DNA of 64,000 bases from CAIYPG01 sp903864555 (lineage in GTDB: Bacteria; Pseudomonadota; Gammaproteobacteria; Burkholderiales; SG8-39), in the NCBI GenBank assembly GCA_947474715.1, contig CANJJT010000006.1:41430-105429 (forward strand), written 5' to 3'. Each line of letters opens with the position of its first letter. The first letter of the stretch is position 1. Below, piece by piece: positions 9,587 through 17,698 of this stretch. Below the pieces are notes generated by a model. That model had not been told where the DNA came from. It ran no database searches and saw only the letters and a list, made by a program, of their open reading frames with translations. A program made the position numbers and the translations under genes.

Positions 9587-10822
9587 GTGGCCACGTCCTC
9601 TACTGCTGCAAACTCTCCGCTGCTCAATAAACGTATCCTGCTCGGTCTCACCGGCGGAGTCGCTGCCTACAAGGCTGCCGAACTGACGCGTCTGTTCATC
9701 AAGGCCGGCGCCGACGTGCGCGTGGTGATGACCGAGGCCGCGACGCGCTTCATCGGGCCGGTCACCATGCAAGCCCTGTCCGGGCAGCCAGTCCATACCG
9801 ATCTGTGGGATGCGCGCATCGCCGACAACATGGCGCACATCGAACTCTCGCGCGACCGCGACCTGATGCTGATTGCCCCGGCCAGCGCCGATTTCCTCGG
9901 CAAGCTGGCCAATGGCCTGGCCGACGATCTGCTCTCGACCTTGTGCATCGCGCGGCGCTGTCCGCTGGCGGTGGCGCCCGCCATGAACGTGGAGATGTGG
10001 TCCAGTCCGGCGACCCGGCGCAACGTGGCCCTGCTGCAGGGGGATGGCGTTCAGGTCCTGGGCCCGGCGGCAGGTGAGCAGGCCTGCGGCGAGACCGGCA
10101 TGGGACGCATGCTCGAGCCCGAGGATCTGTACGCGAAGGTGCTGGCATTGCTCGGCAGTCAGGGCGCGCAGAGCCGGCCGCTCAAGGGGCGCAAGGTGCT
10201 GATCACGGCGGGGCCGACCTTCGAACCCATTGATCCGGTGCGCGGCATCACCAATACCAGTTCTGGGAAGATGGGCTATGCCGTGGCACAGGCGGCGGCC
10301 AGTGCCGGCGCCGAAGTGACGCTGGTGTCGGGCCATACCGCGCTGGCGGTGCCCCCGGGTGTCAGTCGCATCGACGTGAAAACGGCGCAGGACATGTATA
10401 ACGCGGTGCTGCCGCGGGCGAAGAAGAACGACATCTTCATTGCGGTGGCCGCGGTTGCCGACTATCACGTGGTTGATGCCAAGGATCAGAAGATTAAGCG
10501 TGGCCACGGCAACATGACCATCAGGCTTGCCCCGAACCCGGACATCCTGGCCGCCGTTGCGAAACTGGCAAAGCCCCCGTTCTGCGTGGGCTTTGCCGCC
10601 GAGACCGAGAACCTGCGCGAGTATGCCCAGGCCAAGCGCAAGAAAAAGGGCATCCCGCTGCTGGCCGCCAACCTCGCCCAGCACGCCTTCGGACGTGACG
10701 ACAATGCGCTGACGCTTTTCGATGACCAGGGCGAGCATGTCCTGCCGCGCACCTCCAAGGTGGAACTGGCGCACCAACTGATCACGCATATTGCCGGGAT
10801 GCTTGAGCGTCGAGGTCGCTGA
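9587..10822 (+). CDS. coaBC: Bifunctional phosphopantothenoylcysteine decarboxylase/synthase CoaBC (Dfp)
   Basis: CoaBC makes 4'-phosphopantetheine for coenzyme A. CoaB joins phosphopantothenate to cysteine using CTP, and CoaC, an FMN protein, decarboxylates the product. The N-terminal CoaC half shows the HIELS histidine region and the PAMNVEMW motif. The CoaB half begins at ITAGPTFEPIDPVRGITNTS near residue 205. The length of 411 residues is normal. The GTG at 9587 fits the family N-terminus. dut follows about 90 bases downstream, a common gene pair. Confidence 0.96.
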   Translation: MATSSTAANSPLLNKRILLGLTGGVAAYKAAELTRLFIKAGADVRVVMTEAATRFIGPVTMQALSGQPVHTDLWDARIADNMAHIELSRDRDLMLIAPASADFLGKLANGLADDLLSTLCIARRCPLAVAPAMNVEMWSSPATRRNVALLQGDGVQVLGPAAGEQACGETGMGRMLEPEDLYAKVLALLGSQGAQSRPLKGRKVLITAGPTFEPIDPVRGITNTSSGKMGYAVAQAAASAGAEVTLVSGHTALAVPPGVSRIDVKTAQDMYNAVLPRAKKNDIFIAVAAVADYHVVDAKDQKIKRGHGNMTIRLAPNPDILAAVAKLAKPPFCVGFAAETENLREYAQAKRKKKGIPLLAANLAQHAFGRDDNALTLFDDQGEHVLPRTSKVELAHQLITHIAGMLERRGR

Positions 10823-10913
10823 TCATAATCAGTTTCACTGTCCAATGAAGACGGATATGTGCTCGAAAAAATGATCATATTCTTATTTCACCATGGACGT
10901 TGGCAGACCAGCC

Positions 10914-11363
10914 ATGCAACAACTTGATGTAAGAATCCTCGATGCCCGCATGCAGGGTCACCTGCCTGCCTATGCCACTTCAGGTGCCGCCGGCCTGGAT
11001 CTGCGCGCCTGCATCGATGCACCCCTGGAATTGCAGCCTGGCAGCACCATGCTGGTTCCGACCGGGCTGGCCATACACATCGGCAACCCGGGGCTGGCCG
11101 CAGTCATCCTGCCGCGCTCGGGTTTGGGCCACAAGCATGGCATCGTGCTCGGCAATCTGGTGGGCCTGATCGATTCGGATTACCAGGGCCAGTTGATGGT
11201 GTCGATGTGGAATCGCGGCAGCGCCCCCTTCACCATCCAGCCCATGGAGCGCGTCGCCCAACTGGTGGTGGTCCCGGTGGTGCAGGTCAGCCTGAACGTG
11301 GTGGAAGACTTCGCCGCCAGCGCACGCGGTGAGGGCGGCTTCGGCAGCACCGGCAAGCGCTGA
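10914..11363 (+). CDS. dut: Deoxyuridine 5'-triphosphate nucleotidohydrolase
   Basis: dUTPase hydrolyses dUTP to dUMP and pyrophosphate, which keeps uracil out of DNA and feeds dTMP synthesis. It works as a trimer. All five family motifs are present, including AGLDLRA, PRSGLG, GLIDSDYQG and the C-terminal GEGGFGSTGK arm. The ATG at 10914 gives MQQLDVRILD, which aligns with the E. coli start. An in-frame ATG at 10893 would add seven residues, and neither has a strong ribosome site. The 90-base gap after coaBC is AT-rich and may hold a promoter. Confidence 0.95.
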   Translation: MQQLDVRILDARMQGHLPAYATSGAAGLDLRACIDAPLELQPGSTMLVPTGLAIHIGNPGLAAVILPRSGLGHKHGIVLGNLVGLIDSDYQGQLMVSMWNRGSAPFTIQPMERVAQLVVVPVVQVSLNVVEDFAASARGEGGFGSTGKR

Positions 11364-11368
11364 GTCCC

Positions 11369-12691
11369 TCAGCCTGCGGGCTGTTCTCCCAGTGTGTCGT
11401 CCCACAGGGTGCGCGCCCAGGCCAGGCCATACAGTCCTTCGACGTCATTATGGCGTGCTGACACCCCGCCTGCCCCGGTCACCGGCAGCATGCTCTTGCG
11501 TGCGACATCGTAGCGATGCACCGAGGCGACGTGCATGGCCTCCCGATCGGAGACGAAGCTGTAGCAGGTGTTGATGATGCCGGGTGCCGCGGCAGGATCG
11601 ACGGGGCGCCCGTTCATGATCTCGATGATGGCGGCAGCGGCAATCTTGCCGTGCTGGTTGGCCATCTGACCCGACTTGGGCATGCCCTGGGCAGACAGGG
11701 TGGCATCCCCCAGCACGTGCACGCCCTGGCTGACGGTCGATTCCATGGTCAGCCAGTCGACATCGCACCAGCGTCCGGTCTTGCCGGTCAGGCCGATGGC
11801 GCGCGCAATGCCGGCCGCCTGCATGGGGGGCAGGATGTTGAGTACATCGCCGCGGATGGTTTCGAAGTCGGTCCTGACGGTGCTCGTGCGCGCATCCACG
11901 GATTTCACTTCACTGTTCGGCCGGTAGTCGATGATGCCGCCATACAACTCCTTCCACGCCGCCTTGAACAGTCCGGGCTTGGAGGTGACATCCGGGTTGG
12001 CATCGAGGATCAGCACTTTCGAGCGTGGCTTGGCCTGTTTGAAATACCAGGCCACCTGGCAGGCGCGCTCGTAGGGGCCGGGCGGGCAGCGGTAGGGCGC
12101 CAGCGGAATGGAGAGGATGTAGGTGCCGCCATCGCGCATGGCTTCGAGCTGCCGGCGCAAGGCCACGGTCTCGGCGCCGGCCTTCCACGCGGCCAGGACG
12201 GTTTTGCGCGCAGCTTCGTCGTAGCCTTCGATCTGCTCGTGCATGTAGTCGATGCCCGGGGCGATGACCAGCCGGTCGAATGACAGGTCGGCAAAGCGAT
12301 GGGCGAACTTGATGCGCTTGCGTTCCAGGTCGATGGCCGCGACCTCGTCGCCCATCACACGCACGCCGGCGGCCCGCAGCCCGTCGTAGCTGCGGGTGAT
12401 GTTCTCCATGCGGCGCGAACCACCCAGCACCAGATTGGAGATGGGGCAGGAGACGAATTGGTGCTCGCGGTCGACCAGCATCACCTCGATGGATTCACGC
12501 GACCACAGGCGCAGGTAGCGCGCTGCCGTGGCGCCGGCAAAGCCGGCCCCGACGATCATCACACGGCCTACGGATTTCGCGGGAGGCGGCGATGAAGGCG
12601 CAGCGCAACCCGCCAGCCAGGCGCTGCCGATCGCACCGGTGGCCTTCAGGAAATGTCGCCGTCCCCGGCCTTGTTGCTGGTGCATGCTCAT
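11369..12691 (-). CDS. fccB: Flavocytochrome c sulfide dehydrogenase, flavoprotein subunit (FccB-like)
   Basis: This is a 440-residue periplasmic FAD protein that oxidises sulfide to sulfur and passes electrons to a cytochrome c subunit. A twin-arginine signal (RRHFLKATGA) leads into a lipobox-like AGCA, then the FAD-binding VGAGFAGATAA. The cysteines of the redox disulfide are present in FVSCPISN and in YRCPPGPYERAC. The ATG overlaps the stop of the upstream cytochrome gene by four bases, so the two subunits are translationally coupled. SoxF is the close alternative, but no other sox genes are nearby. Confidence 0.88.
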   Translation of the reverse strand: MSMHQQQGRGRRHFLKATGAIGSAWLAGCAAPSSPPPAKSVGRVMIVGAGFAGATAARYLRLWSRESIEVMLVDREHQFVSCPISNLVLGGSRRMENITRSYDGLRAAGVRVMGDEVAAIDLERKRIKFAHRFADLSFDRLVIAPGIDYMHEQIEGYDEAARKTVLAAWKAGAETVALRRQLEAMRDGGTYILSIPLAPYRCPPGPYERACQVAWYFKQAKPRSKVLILDANPDVTSKPGLFKAAWKELYGGIIDYRPNSEVKSVDARTSTVRTDFETIRGDVLNILPPMQAAGIARAIGLTGKTGRWCDVDWLTMESTVSQGVHVLGDATLSAQGMPKSGQMANQHGKIAAAAIIEIMNGRPVDPAAAPGIINTCYSFVSDREAMHVASVHRYDVARKSMLPVTGAGGVSARHNDVEGLYGLAWARTLWDDTLGEQPAG

Positions 12692-13020
12692 GGCCGCGCC
12701 TCCCCAGAGTACCAGGCGGCGATGGCCTCGATCTGCCGGTCGTCATAGCCGCGTGCCAGCTGCGGCATGAGGGTGCCGCTGCGACGCCCGTCGCGAAAGT
12801 CCTTCATCGTTTGTGACAGATAGGCGCGTGGCTTGCCGGTGAGCACCGGCAGTCCGCCGGCACTGGTGTCCCGGGCGGCATGGCAACTGGCGCAGGCGGC
12901 GGCAAGGTTGCGCGCGAAATCGTGATTGGCGGTGATGCGATCCTGCGCATTCGCGGGCAGGGCATGTGCCAGTGCAGTCAGCGCAAGCGCGCTGGCGAGT
13001 AGGGTCAGCTGGGGTTTGAT
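12688..13020 (-). CDS. fccA: Monohaem cytochrome c, FccA-like subunit, with an apparent ATC start
   Basis: This 110-codon gene encodes a Sec signal peptide (KPQLTLLASALALTALA then PANAQD) and one haem site, CASCH. The distal Met is probably in GTLMPQLA. It should be the electron-accepting subunit for the flavoprotein encoded directly after it (ATGA overlap). No ATG, GTG or TTG lies in frame between the upstream stop at 13069-13071 and the haem motif. The only well-placed codon is ATC at 13020-13018, eight bases after a perfect GGAGG (13033-13029) and directly before Lys-Pro-Gln of the signal peptide. So the gene either starts at ATC or has lost its ATG. The cytochrome assignment is strong; the start is unusual. 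Confidence 0.82.
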   Translation of the reverse strand: MKPQLTLLASALALTALAHALPANAQDRITANHDFARNLAAACASCHAARDTSAGGLPVLTGKPRAYLSQTMKDFRDGRRSGTLMPQLARGYDDRQIEAIAAWYSGEARP

Positions 13021-13193
13021 GGGAAGTTCCTCCGGACGCGCACCGATCCCCTGGTGGGGTGTGCCTGTTCATGGCTTGTTGGTAGCTTCGCCCGCCGGCG
13101 TCGCTGGTTGCCTTGTTGTGCCGGGAGTTTCACGGCAGCGGCGCCGACTGTCAAGGATGCATCGGACGGGGAAGTCGCAGGCCCCGAAATGGA

Positions 13194-13215
13194 AACGGGG
13201 GCCGCAGCCCCCGTT
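13194..13215 (-). terminator. Terminator of clpSA
   Basis: A nine-base-pair GC-rich stem (AACGGGGGC/GCCCCCGTT) with loop CGCA lies about 30 bases after the clpA stop. On the leftward strand the stem runs into TTTCCATTT. Confidence 0.75.
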
Positions 13216-13243
13216 GTGAGACGACTCGACGCGTACCGGGTTG

Positions 13244-15523
13244 TCAGGCTTCGGGGGTAACTTCCTTGACCTTCTCCTCTTCGAACCTGAGGACGACCTT
13301 GCCGGCGGCATCCGCATCCACCGTCACCTTGCCCCCGGAGGCAAGGCGGCCGAACAGCAACTCGTCGGCCAGCGCCCGGCGTATGGTGTCCTGGATCAGG
13401 CGTGACATCGGGCGCGCACCCATGAGTGGGTCGAAACCTGCCTTGGACAGGTGCTCGCGCAGCGCATCGGTGAAGACCGCATCCACCTTCTTCTCGTGCA
13501 GCTGGGCTTCCAGTTGCATGAGGAACTTGTCGACTACACGGACGATGACGTCATGGTCGAGCGAGCTGAAGGATATGGTGGCATCCAGCCGGTTGCGGAA
13601 CTCCGGGGAGAACAGCCGCTTGATCTCGGCCATTTCATCGCCCATCGCCCGGCTGTTGGTGAAGCCCATGACGGTCTTGTTCAGCGCCTCCGCTCCGGCA
13701 TTGGTGGTCATGACGATGATGACGTTGCGGAAGTCGGCCTTGCGGCCGTTGTTGTCGGTGAGCGTGCCGTGGTCCATCACCTGCAGCAGGATGTTGTAGA
13801 TGTCCGAGTGCGCCTTCTCGATCTCGTCGAGCAGCAGCACGGCATAGGGCTTCTTGGAGATGGCCTCGGTAAGCAGTCCACCCTGGTCGAAGCCGACATA
13901 GCCGGGCGGGGCGCCGATCAGGCGGGACACGGTGTGTCGTTCCATGTACTCGGACATGTCGAAGCGGTGCAGCTCTATGCCCATGCAATAGGCGAGCTGC
14001 CGGGCCACTTCGGTCTTGCCGACGCCGGTCGGGCCGGAAAACAGGAAGGCGCCGATGGGCTTTTGCGGGTTGCCCAGGCCCGAGCGTGCGGTGCGGATGG
14101 CCGACACCAGCGCGTCGATTGCCTTGTCCTGGCCGAATACCACGGCTTTGAGGTCGCGGTCGAGGTTCTTGAGCGCGTTGCGATCGTTCTGGGACACCGA
14201 GGCTGGCGGGATGCGGGCGATCTTGGCGATGATTTCCTCGATCTCCGCCTTGCCGATGAGCTTCTTCTGCCGTGACTTGGGCAGGATCTTCTGCGCCGCG
14301 CCGGCTTCGTCTATCACGTCAATGGCCTTGTCCGGGAGGTGGCGGTCGGTGATGTAGCGCGCCGAGAGTTCTGCTGCGGTTGACAGGGCATTGGCGCTGT
14401 ACTTCACGCCATGGTGCAGCTCGAAGCGCGATTTCAGGCCGCGCAGGATCTGCACGGTCTCGTCTATGGTGGGCTCCGGCACGTCGATCTTCTGGAAGCG
14501 CCGCGACAGCGCATGGTCCTTCTCGAAAATGCCCCGGTACTCGTTGTAGGTGGTTGCGCCGATGCACTTGAGGGCGCCCGAGGAGAGCGCCGGCTTCAGC
14601 AAGTTGGATGCGTCGAGCGTTCCACCCGAGGCGGCACCCGCGCCGATGATGGTATGGATCTCGTCGATGAACAGGATGGCATTGGGATTGTCGACCAGCT
14701 GCTTGAGCACGGCCTTGAGGCGTTGCTCGAAATCGCCGCGGTACTTGGTGCCGGCCAGCAATGCGCCCATGTCCAGGGAATGGACCTGGCAATTGGCCAG
14801 GATCTCCGGCACCTGGCCATCCACGATGCGCTTGGCCAGGCCTTCGGCAATGGCGGTCTTGCCCACGCCGGCTTCGCCCACCAGCAACGGGTTGTTCTTG
14901 CGCCGTCGGCACAGTGTCTGGATCACGCGCTCCAGCTCATGCTCGCGGCCGATCAGCGGATCGATCTTCCCGGCCAGGGCCTGGGTGTTGAGGTTCTGGG
15001 TGTAGGTCTCCAGAGCGCCGCTGCCCTGCTGTTCCTCGGCGCCGGCTTCCTGCTCCTGCCCGGCGCCAGCCTTGGCATCCTTGCCCTGGGGGGACTTGGT
15101 GATGCCGTGGGAGATGAAATTGACCACATCCAGCCGCGTCACACCCTGCTGGTGCAGGAAGTAGACGGCATGGGAATCCTTCTCGCCGAATATCGCGACC
15201 AGCACGTTGGATCCGGTCACTTCCTTCTTGCCGGAGGACTGAACGTGGAGGATGGCGCGCTGGATGACGCGCTGGAACCCGAGCGTCGGCTGGGTGTCGA
15301 TCTCCTCGCTGCCGGCCACGGTCGGGGTGTGGGCGGTGATGAAGTCCGAGAGAGCCTTGCGCAGCCCATCGATGTTGGCGGCGCAGGCGCGCAAGGCCTC
15401 CACGGCGGTGGGATTGTCCAGCAGTGCGAGCAGCAGGTGCTCCACAGTGATGAACTCGTGCCGCTTCTGGCGCGCCTCCACGAAAGCCATGTGCAGGCTG
15501 ACTTCCAGTTCCTGGGCGATCAC
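13244..15523 (-). CDS. clpA: ATP-dependent Clp protease ATP-binding subunit ClpA
   Basis: ClpA is the hexameric AAA+ unfoldase that feeds substrates to ClpP. With ClpS it degrades N-degron proteins. The N-domain (QELEVSLHMAFVEA) is followed by AAA-1 with Walker A GEAGVGKTAIAEG (about residue 205) and AAA-2 with GPTGVGKTEVARQ (about 490). A GTG at 15523 overlaps the clpS stop as GTGA, with GGAGG just upstream, and yields 759 residues, close to the E. coli 758. An ATG at 15541 is possible but lies inside clpS and adds six residues not usual for the family. Confidence 0.97.
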   Translation of the reverse strand: MIAQELEVSLHMAFVEARQKRHEFITVEHLLLALLDNPTAVEALRACAANIDGLRKALSDFITAHTPTVAGSEEIDTQPTLGFQRVIQRAILHVQSSGKKEVTGSNVLVAIFGEKDSHAVYFLHQQGVTRLDVVNFISHGITKSPQGKDAKAGAGQEQEAGAEEQQGSGALETYTQNLNTQALAGKIDPLIGREHELERVIQTLCRRRKNNPLLVGEAGVGKTAIAEGLAKRIVDGQVPEILANCQVHSLDMGALLAGTKYRGDFEQRLKAVLKQLVDNPNAILFIDEIHTIIGAGAASGGTLDASNLLKPALSSGALKCIGATTYNEYRGIFEKDHALSRRFQKIDVPEPTIDETVQILRGLKSRFELHHGVKYSANALSTAAELSARYITDRHLPDKAIDVIDEAGAAQKILPKSRQKKLIGKAEIEEIIAKIARIPPASVSQNDRNALKNLDRDLKAVVFGQDKAIDALVSAIRTARSGLGNPQKPIGAFLFSGPTGVGKTEVARQLAYCMGIELHRFDMSEYMERHTVSRLIGAPPGYVGFDQGGLLTEAISKKPYAVLLLDEIEKAHSDIYNILLQVMDHGTLTDNNGRKADFRNVIIVMTTNAGAEALNKTVMGFTNSRAMGDEMAEIKRLFSPEFRNRLDATISFSSLDHDVIVRVVDKFLMQLEAQLHEKKVDAVFTDALREHLSKAGFDPLMGARPMSRLIQDTIRRALADELLFGRLASGGKVTVDADAAGKVVLRFEEEKVKEVTPEA

Positions 15524-15828
15524 GTTTCCTCCATTAGACATTGCAGGGGATGTTGGTGCTTGTGTGCGTAGGCGATGACCTGGTCCCGCTTGGTAGTGGC
15601 GATGTCGCGGGGGTAGATCCCGCAGACACCCATTCCCTCGCGGTGCACCTTGAGCATGACCTGGGTCGCCTGTTCGCGGCTCATGGCAAAAAACTGCTGC
15701 AGGACAATGATCACGAATTCCATCGGGGTGTAATCATCATTCAGCAGCATCACCTTGAAAAGTGGCGGTGGCTTGAGCCTGGCTTTCTGGGCTTCAAGTA
15801 TTGTGGCATCTCGAGAACGGGTAGCCAT
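15520..15828 (-). CDS. clpS: ClpA adaptor ClpS
   Basis: ClpS binds N-degron substrates and delivers them to ClpA. This 102-residue protein shows the substrate-pocket motif LLNDDYTPMEFV and the ClpA-binding TKRDQVIAYA region. It overlaps clpA by four bases, so the pair is coupled. Family recognition is firm. Confidence 0.96.
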   Translation of the reverse strand: MATRSRDATILEAQKARLKPPPLFKVMLLNDDYTPMEFVIIVLQQFFAMSREQATQVMLKVHREGMGVCGIYPRDIATTKRDQVIAYAHKHQHPLQCLMEET

Positions 15829-16269
15829 ATTGTCAAAAACTGTCCTGCAAAGCGTACCCCGGGTGCCGTGGAGCGGTCACTGCCACTGCCTGTTACACCC
15901 GGTTGGACAACAATCATGCGTTGTAATTCCCGGGGAGCGGGCATCGCATGGCCCACCTAGCTGCATCTGCGCAATGCAAATGCGGTTCGACTTCTACTGT
16001 ACTGATTGTTACTGGCAAACACAATGTCCCTGGTGGATCAGTCCCGCTTCAATTCCCGGCCTTTCAGGCAGGGTATCGCGACTTGAGAAAGGCCGATATT
16101 TCACTTGACAGAATGAAAAAAGCCACATTGACGCGTTTTTACAATGGGCGTATAAGGCTGTCCTGTGTTTGTCCTCCAAGCCCTATAGGGGATGGAAAAC
16201 CCTGCGGCCACGTGAGGAACAGACATGGTTCCGGGCTTTTCCGGTTATTTCGATTCGAGGATGGGTTCT
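15829..16269. other. Intergenic region: clpS 5' side and cold-shock gene leader
   Basis: This 441-base gap must hold the leftward clpS promoter and holds a good rightward promoter at 16128-16156 followed by a leader of about 105 bases before the cold-shock start. Open frames here have no recognisable product or ribosome site. I see no tRNA. Confidence 0.5.
16128..16156 (+). promoter_or_regulatory. Sigma-70-type promoter for the cold-shock gene
   Basis: TTGACG (16128-16133) and TATAAG (16151-16156) are separated by 17 bases. Transcription would begin near 16163, which leaves a long leader as is usual for cspA-type mRNAs. Confidence 0.7.
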
Positions 16270-16473
16270 ATGCCAACAGGTACGGTGAAGTGGTTCAATG
16301 ATGCAAAGGGGTATGGCTTCATCACCCCGGATGATGGTGGTGAAGATTTGTTCGCGCATTTTTCGGCTATCCAGATGAGTGGTTTCAAGACGTTGAAGGA
16401 AGGCCAGAAGGTCCAGTTTGAAGTGACCCAGGGTCCCAAGGGCAAGCAGGCCTCGAATATTCAGGCCCCATGA
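16270..16473 (+). CDS. Cold-shock domain protein (CspA family)
   Basis: This 67-residue single OB-fold protein binds RNA and single-stranded DNA. The RNP1 motif KGYGFITP and RNP2 motif DLFAHFSAI are intact. CspA-family proteins act as RNA chaperones, in cold shock or constitutively. The ATG at 16270 (MPTGTVKWFN) fits the family. Longer in-frame starts at 16225 or 16261 would add residues that relatives lack. The gene stands alone between its own promoter and terminators. Confidence 0.96.
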   Translation: MPTGTVKWFNDAKGYGFITPDDGGEDLFAHFSAIQMSGFKTLKEGQKVQFEVTQGPKGKQASNIQAP

Positions 16474-16486
16474 CGATATTCTCCAG

Positions 16487-16512
16487 ACGGGCGTGATGCG
16501 CCCGTTTTCTTT
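16487..16512 (+). terminator. Terminator of the cold-shock gene
   Basis: The stem ACGGGCG/CGCCCGT has a five-base loop and is followed by TTTCTTT. It begins 14 bases after the stop codon. Confidence 0.8.
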
Positions 16513-16539
16513 GCAGGCTCTGTGGCATTCGGGCTCAGC

Positions 16540-16568
16540 AAAAAAGGCCGCGCATGCGGCCTTTTTTT
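16540..16568. terminator. Second, bidirectional terminator hairpin
   Basis: Symmetric A6-GGCCGC, loop GCAT, GCGGCC-T7. It could stop transcripts from either side. It backs up the preceding terminator and isolates the small secreted-protein gene that follows. Confidence 0.8.
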
Positions 16569-16893
16569 CTTGGTGATGACGCAATTGTCCTGCTGTCCAT
16601 ATGTCTGAAATATTTCGATGGAATGGCGTGGAGTCTGCCAGTGAGCAATGGCCGTAGCCCTAGAAGTTGGAGGGACTGACGGCCATATTTGCCCATTCGG
16701 AGCTAATCGGTTGTTCCTGAAACGGAAAATCCCTTGCTCGATTGCAATCATCACTTTCCTTGATTAGAATGATGCGTCCCAAAATTTTGCCGGGTGTGTC
16801 AACCGGCCTTGAGCAGGGGCGTTAGGAGGAGGGACTGGTCCGAAAAGCCGGTCGTTCCGAAAATTTCGCATCATCAAAGAGAGAGGAAAAACC
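16569..16893 (+). promoter_or_regulatory. Upstream region of the small secreted-protein gene, with a promoter at 16742-16770
   Basis: TTGCAA (16742-16747) and TAGAAT (16765-16770) are spaced by 17 bases and should drive the next gene with a leader of about 115 bases. The rest of the 325 bases shows no gene that I can support. Confidence 0.6.
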
Positions 16894-17052
16894 ATGCAAA
16901 AGTTCATCGCTATCGTTCTGGCTTCCATGTTCGCCGCTGTCTCCTTCAGCGCTGTTGCCGCTGATGCCAAGAAGGACGATAAGAAGGCTGAAGCCAAGAA
17001 GGACGACAAGAAGGCTGATGCCAAGAAGGCTGATGCCAAGAAGGCTAATTAA
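16894..17052 (+). CDS. Small secreted Lys/Ala/Asp-rich repeat protein, function unknown
   Basis: This 52-residue protein has a clear Sec signal peptide (MQKFIAIVLASMFAAVSFSA, cleavage after VAA). The mature part of about 29 residues is built almost only of Lys, Ala, Asp and Glu in units such as DAKKDDKKA and DAKKA. The ribosome site GAGAGGAAAAACC is strong, a promoter with a 17-base spacer lies upstream and two tandem hairpins follow the stop, so it looks highly expressed on its own. The layout recalls acid-shock protein Asr (signal peptide plus Lys/Ala-rich tail), but that is similarity of composition, not proven homology. I do not recognise a family. Confidence 0.8.
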   Translation: MQKFIAIVLASMFAAVSFSAVAADAKKDDKKAEAKKDDKKADAKKADAKKAN

Positions 17053-17106
17053 TTCGTCTTCTGACGAATCGCTGAAAAGGCAGGGGTGTTCCCCCTGCCT
17101 TTTTTC
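17052..17106 (+). terminator. Two tandem hairpins, the second a strong terminator
   Basis: The first hairpin (17052-17069) is ATTCGTC/GACGAAT with loop TTCT and starts at the stop codon. The second (17075-17105) is AAAGGCAGGGG paired with CCCCTGCCTTT and followed by a T run. Confidence 0.85.
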
Positions 17107-17168
17107 ATTTCTGGGCCTTGATCAATGCACTACCCTGATCCCGACATCGCCAGCCTGGGTTGACCAAC

Positions 17169-17621
17169 GTGAACAGTTTGACTAGACGCTTTCTTGGCAT
17201 TTCTGCCGCAGCTGCAGCCTTGTACTGCCTGCCAGGCTGGGCCCAGATGCCCCGCATGACCTTGGGTGCCGGCATGCACATCATCAACGCCGAGGTGGCC
17301 CACACCATGGATAACCGGACACAGGGGCTGATGTACCGCAAGACCCTGCCTGGCAACGAGGGCATGCTGTTCGTCTTCACCGAGGAAGAGCGTCACTGCA
17401 TGTGGATGAGGAACACCTATGTGCCGCTTTCCGTTGCCTTCGTTGATGCCCGCGGAAAGATCGTCAGCATCCATGACATGGAGCCGTTGACCGAGAACAG
17501 CCACTGCGCGGCGGCCCCGTCCCGATTTGCCCTCGAGATGAGCAAGGGCTGGTTCAAGTCGCGTGGCATAGCCGCGGGTGCCAGCCTGCGCGGTCTGGAG
17601 ACAGCACCCAAGCCTCAGTAA
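17169..17621 (+). CDS. DUF192 family exported protein
   Basis: A protein of about 150 residues with an N-terminal signal (TRRFLGISAAAAALYCLPG) and a DUF192 domain. Family hallmarks are TQGLMYRKTLPGNEGMLFVF, HCMWMRNTYVPLSVAFVD and the ALEMSKGWF end. DUF192 proteins are small, often periplasmic, and have no settled function. The start may be GTG 17169 or TTG 17160; neither has a strong ribosome site. It sits alone, bounded by terminators on both sides. Confidence 0.9.
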   Translation: MNSLTRRFLGISAAAAALYCLPGWAQMPRMTLGAGMHIINAEVAHTMDNRTQGLMYRKTLPGNEGMLFVFTEEERHCMWMRNTYVPLSVAFVDARGKIVSIHDMEPLTENSHCAAAPSRFALEMSKGWFKSRGIAAGASLRGLETAPKPQ

Positions 17622-17651
17622 ATGGCGGCCAGCTTACCGCCGACACCAACG

Positions 17652-17677
17652 AAAAAGGGCCCTCACGGGCCCTTTTT
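17652..17677. terminator. Bidirectional terminator between convergent genes
   Basis: AAAAAGGGCCC/GGGCCCTTTTT with loop TCAC lies between the DUF192 gene and the leftward PuuD-like gene, and can serve both. Confidence 0.88.
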
Positions 17678-17698
17678 CATGGCGCTCCAGTTGCCTGA

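Noticed and set aside
12743..13072. Leftward open frame with an ATG at 13072, overlapping the cytochrome gene
   Set aside because: Its translation has no recognisable features, while the other frame has a signal peptide, CASCH and an overlap with fccB.
16225..16473. Longer cold-shock protein starting at 16225
   Set aside because: The extra 15 residues are absent in the family; ATG 16270 matches the usual N-terminus.
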